A program made the translations under genes and the position numbers. A model generated the notes under the pieces. The model did not search any database. It worked only from the letters and a program-made list of their open reading frames with translations, and was not told the origin of the DNA. A DNA stretch of 64,000 bases from NCBI RefSeq assembly GCF_003977755.1, contig NZ_RQWN01000006.1:1-64000 (forward strand), written 5' to 3'. Every line of letters begins with the position of its first letter. Within the stretch, counting starts at the first letter, position 1. This document shows, piece by piece, positions 63,238-64,000 of the stretch. Source of the stretch: Haloterrigena salifodinae (GTDB lineage Archaea; Halobacteriota; Halobacteria; Halobacteriales; Natrialbaceae).

Positions 63238-64000
63238 ATGGTCAAGAATAACAAACTGACTAATGGACTCGATAGACGAACGTATCTCGGTGGGATTGCG
63301 GCGGGTGCTGTGGCCGGATTAGCGGGCTGTACGGATAGCGAAGACGACGGACTCGAGGTGCTTCACGGCTGGACCGGTGGCGACGGAGCGGCTGCGATCG
63401 AGACGCTTATCGAGGCCTTCAAGGAGGAACACTCCGATATCGACGGGACCTTCGAACCCGTCGGCGGCGACGGGAACGTCGAACTGAATACAGCCGTCCT
63501 GCAGCGGTTGACGAACGAGAACCCGATGAGTTCCTTCGCCAACTGGCCGGGCAACAACCTCAAGCGGTACGAGGGCGTCCTCATGGATCTCGAGGAGGAC
63601 GTCTGGGAGGCAGAGGGACTGAAGGAGAACATGCAGGAGCGCGCCGTCGAACTCTGTACGTACAACGATAAGATGCCGGCGGTGCCGATCGGCTCCCATC
63701 GGATGAACAACCTGTTCTACAACACGGCCGCCTTCGACGAGGCGGGGATCGATGCAGAGAGCCTCGATAGCATGTCCGACCTCATGGACGCCCTCGAGAC
63801 GATCGATCAGGACACCGATTACATCCCGTTCGCTCACGGGATGCGGTCGGCGTTCCTCGGCTTGCAGACGTGGGTTCAGATCCTCTCGAGCCAGTCCGGA
63901 GTCGACGCCTACACGAACTTCATCGAGGGCAACGGCGACAGAGACGCCGTGATCGACGCGCTGGAAACGCTCCAGGAGATTCAGGAGAACTACATCTCCG
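63238..64000 (+). CDS. CUT1-type sugar ABC transporter substrate-binding lipoprotein (3' truncated by window)
   Basis: The first 254 residues of an extracellular solute-binding protein. The Tat/lipobox signal is DRRTYLGGIAAGAVAGLAGC. The mature start VLHGWTGGDGAAAIETLIEA and GDGNVELNTAVLQRLTNENP are typical of glucose/xylose-type CUT1 binding proteins, including XacG-like proteins of haloarchaea. The gene runs off the end of the window and its permease genes presumably follow. Pentose or glucose uptake is likely, given the KdxD-like gene 204 bp upstream. Confidence 0.85.
   Translation, partial: MVKNNKLTNGLDRRTYLGGIAAGAVAGLAGCTDSEDDGLEVLHGWTGGDGAAAIETLIEAFKEEHSDIDGTFEPVGGDGNVELNTAVLQRLTNENPMSSFANWPGNNLKRYEGVLMDLEEDVWEAEGLKENMQERAVELCTYNDKMPAVPIGSHRMNNLFYNTAAFDEAGIDAESLDSMSDLMDALETIDQDTDYIPFAHGMRSAFLGLQTWVQILSSQSGVDAYTNFIEGNGDRDAVIDALETLQEIQENYIS

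Overview
The window is haloarchaeal DNA. The coding GC content is high, the proteins are very acidic (rich in Asp and Glu), many genes start on or just after a predicted transcription start about 25 nt below an archaeal TATA box, and the secreted proteins carry twin-arginine (Tat) signals, often with a lipobox. The closest relatives by style are large-genome sugar-using haloarchaea (Haloterrigena, Natrinema, Haloarcula, Haloferax type); I cannot assign a species or say whether this is chromosome or megaplasmid.

Layout. 1-1.05 kb: the end of a Rieske oxygenase and a zinc-finger/winged-helix protein. 1.3-3.7 kb: a dicarboxylate symporter among decayed transposase fragments. 3.8-6.1 kb: malate synthase and an IclR regulator. 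6.9-16.3 kb: a lactate module (FAD/Fe-S D-lactate-type dehydrogenase, LutB-LutA fusion, LutC, lactate permease) followed by a fumarylacetoacetase-fold hydrolase. 16.3-20.2 kb: a low-density stretch with two small genes and the decayed remains of an aldehyde dehydrogenase, an IclR regulator and a TRAP permease. 20.3-48.4 kb: a glycan-utilisation region with GH31, a split GH2 beta-galactosidase, GH3, a CUT1-type ABC importer, two Gfo/Idh/MocA oxidoreductases, a TIM-barrel isomerase/epimerase, an internally deleted enolase-superfamily dehydratase, a rhamnose-mutarotase-like protein, a lactonase-like amidohydrolase, GH29 alpha-fucosidase, a CUT2-type ABC importer, an SDR dehydrogenase and an IclR regulator. 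48.5-55.9 kb: a mobile-DNA zone with a frameshifted IS4-like transposase, an inverted partial copy, a tyrosine recombinase and small membrane proteins. 55.9-64 kb: GH105, shikimate dehydrogenase, a 2.4-kb gene-poor gap, GH43 with a ricin-type lectin domain, a KdxD-like dehydratase and the start of another sugar-binding protein.

How it fits together. GH31 + GH2 + GH29 + GH3 is the activity set needed to strip a fucosylated, galactosylated xyloglucan-type oligosaccharide; GH43 and GH105 add arabinan/xylan and pectin side activities. GH2 (large chain), GH3, GH29 and GH43 carry Tat signals and should act outside the cell; GH31 and GH105 appear cytoplasmic and would act on imported oligosaccharides. 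The GH29-lactonase pair, the mutarotase, the SDR enzyme, the dehydratase remnant and the FAH-family hydrolase resemble an oxidative L-fucose/L-rhamnose route. When that route runs through a diketo-hydrolase it ends in pyruvate plus L-lactate, which would give the Lut/LctP lactate module a metabolic reason to be nearby. The dehydratase copy here is broken, so the route is incomplete in this window. These pathway links are inference from family membership and gene order.

Non-coding highlights: three copies of a 20-bp palindrome TTACA-N3-GTAC-N3-TGTAA in widely separated gaps; related CTATT/CACC micro-repeats 52 kb apart in opposite orientation; a 39-bp tandem duplication; and a perfect 22-bp palindrome. 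I found no tRNA, rRNA or CRISPR array.
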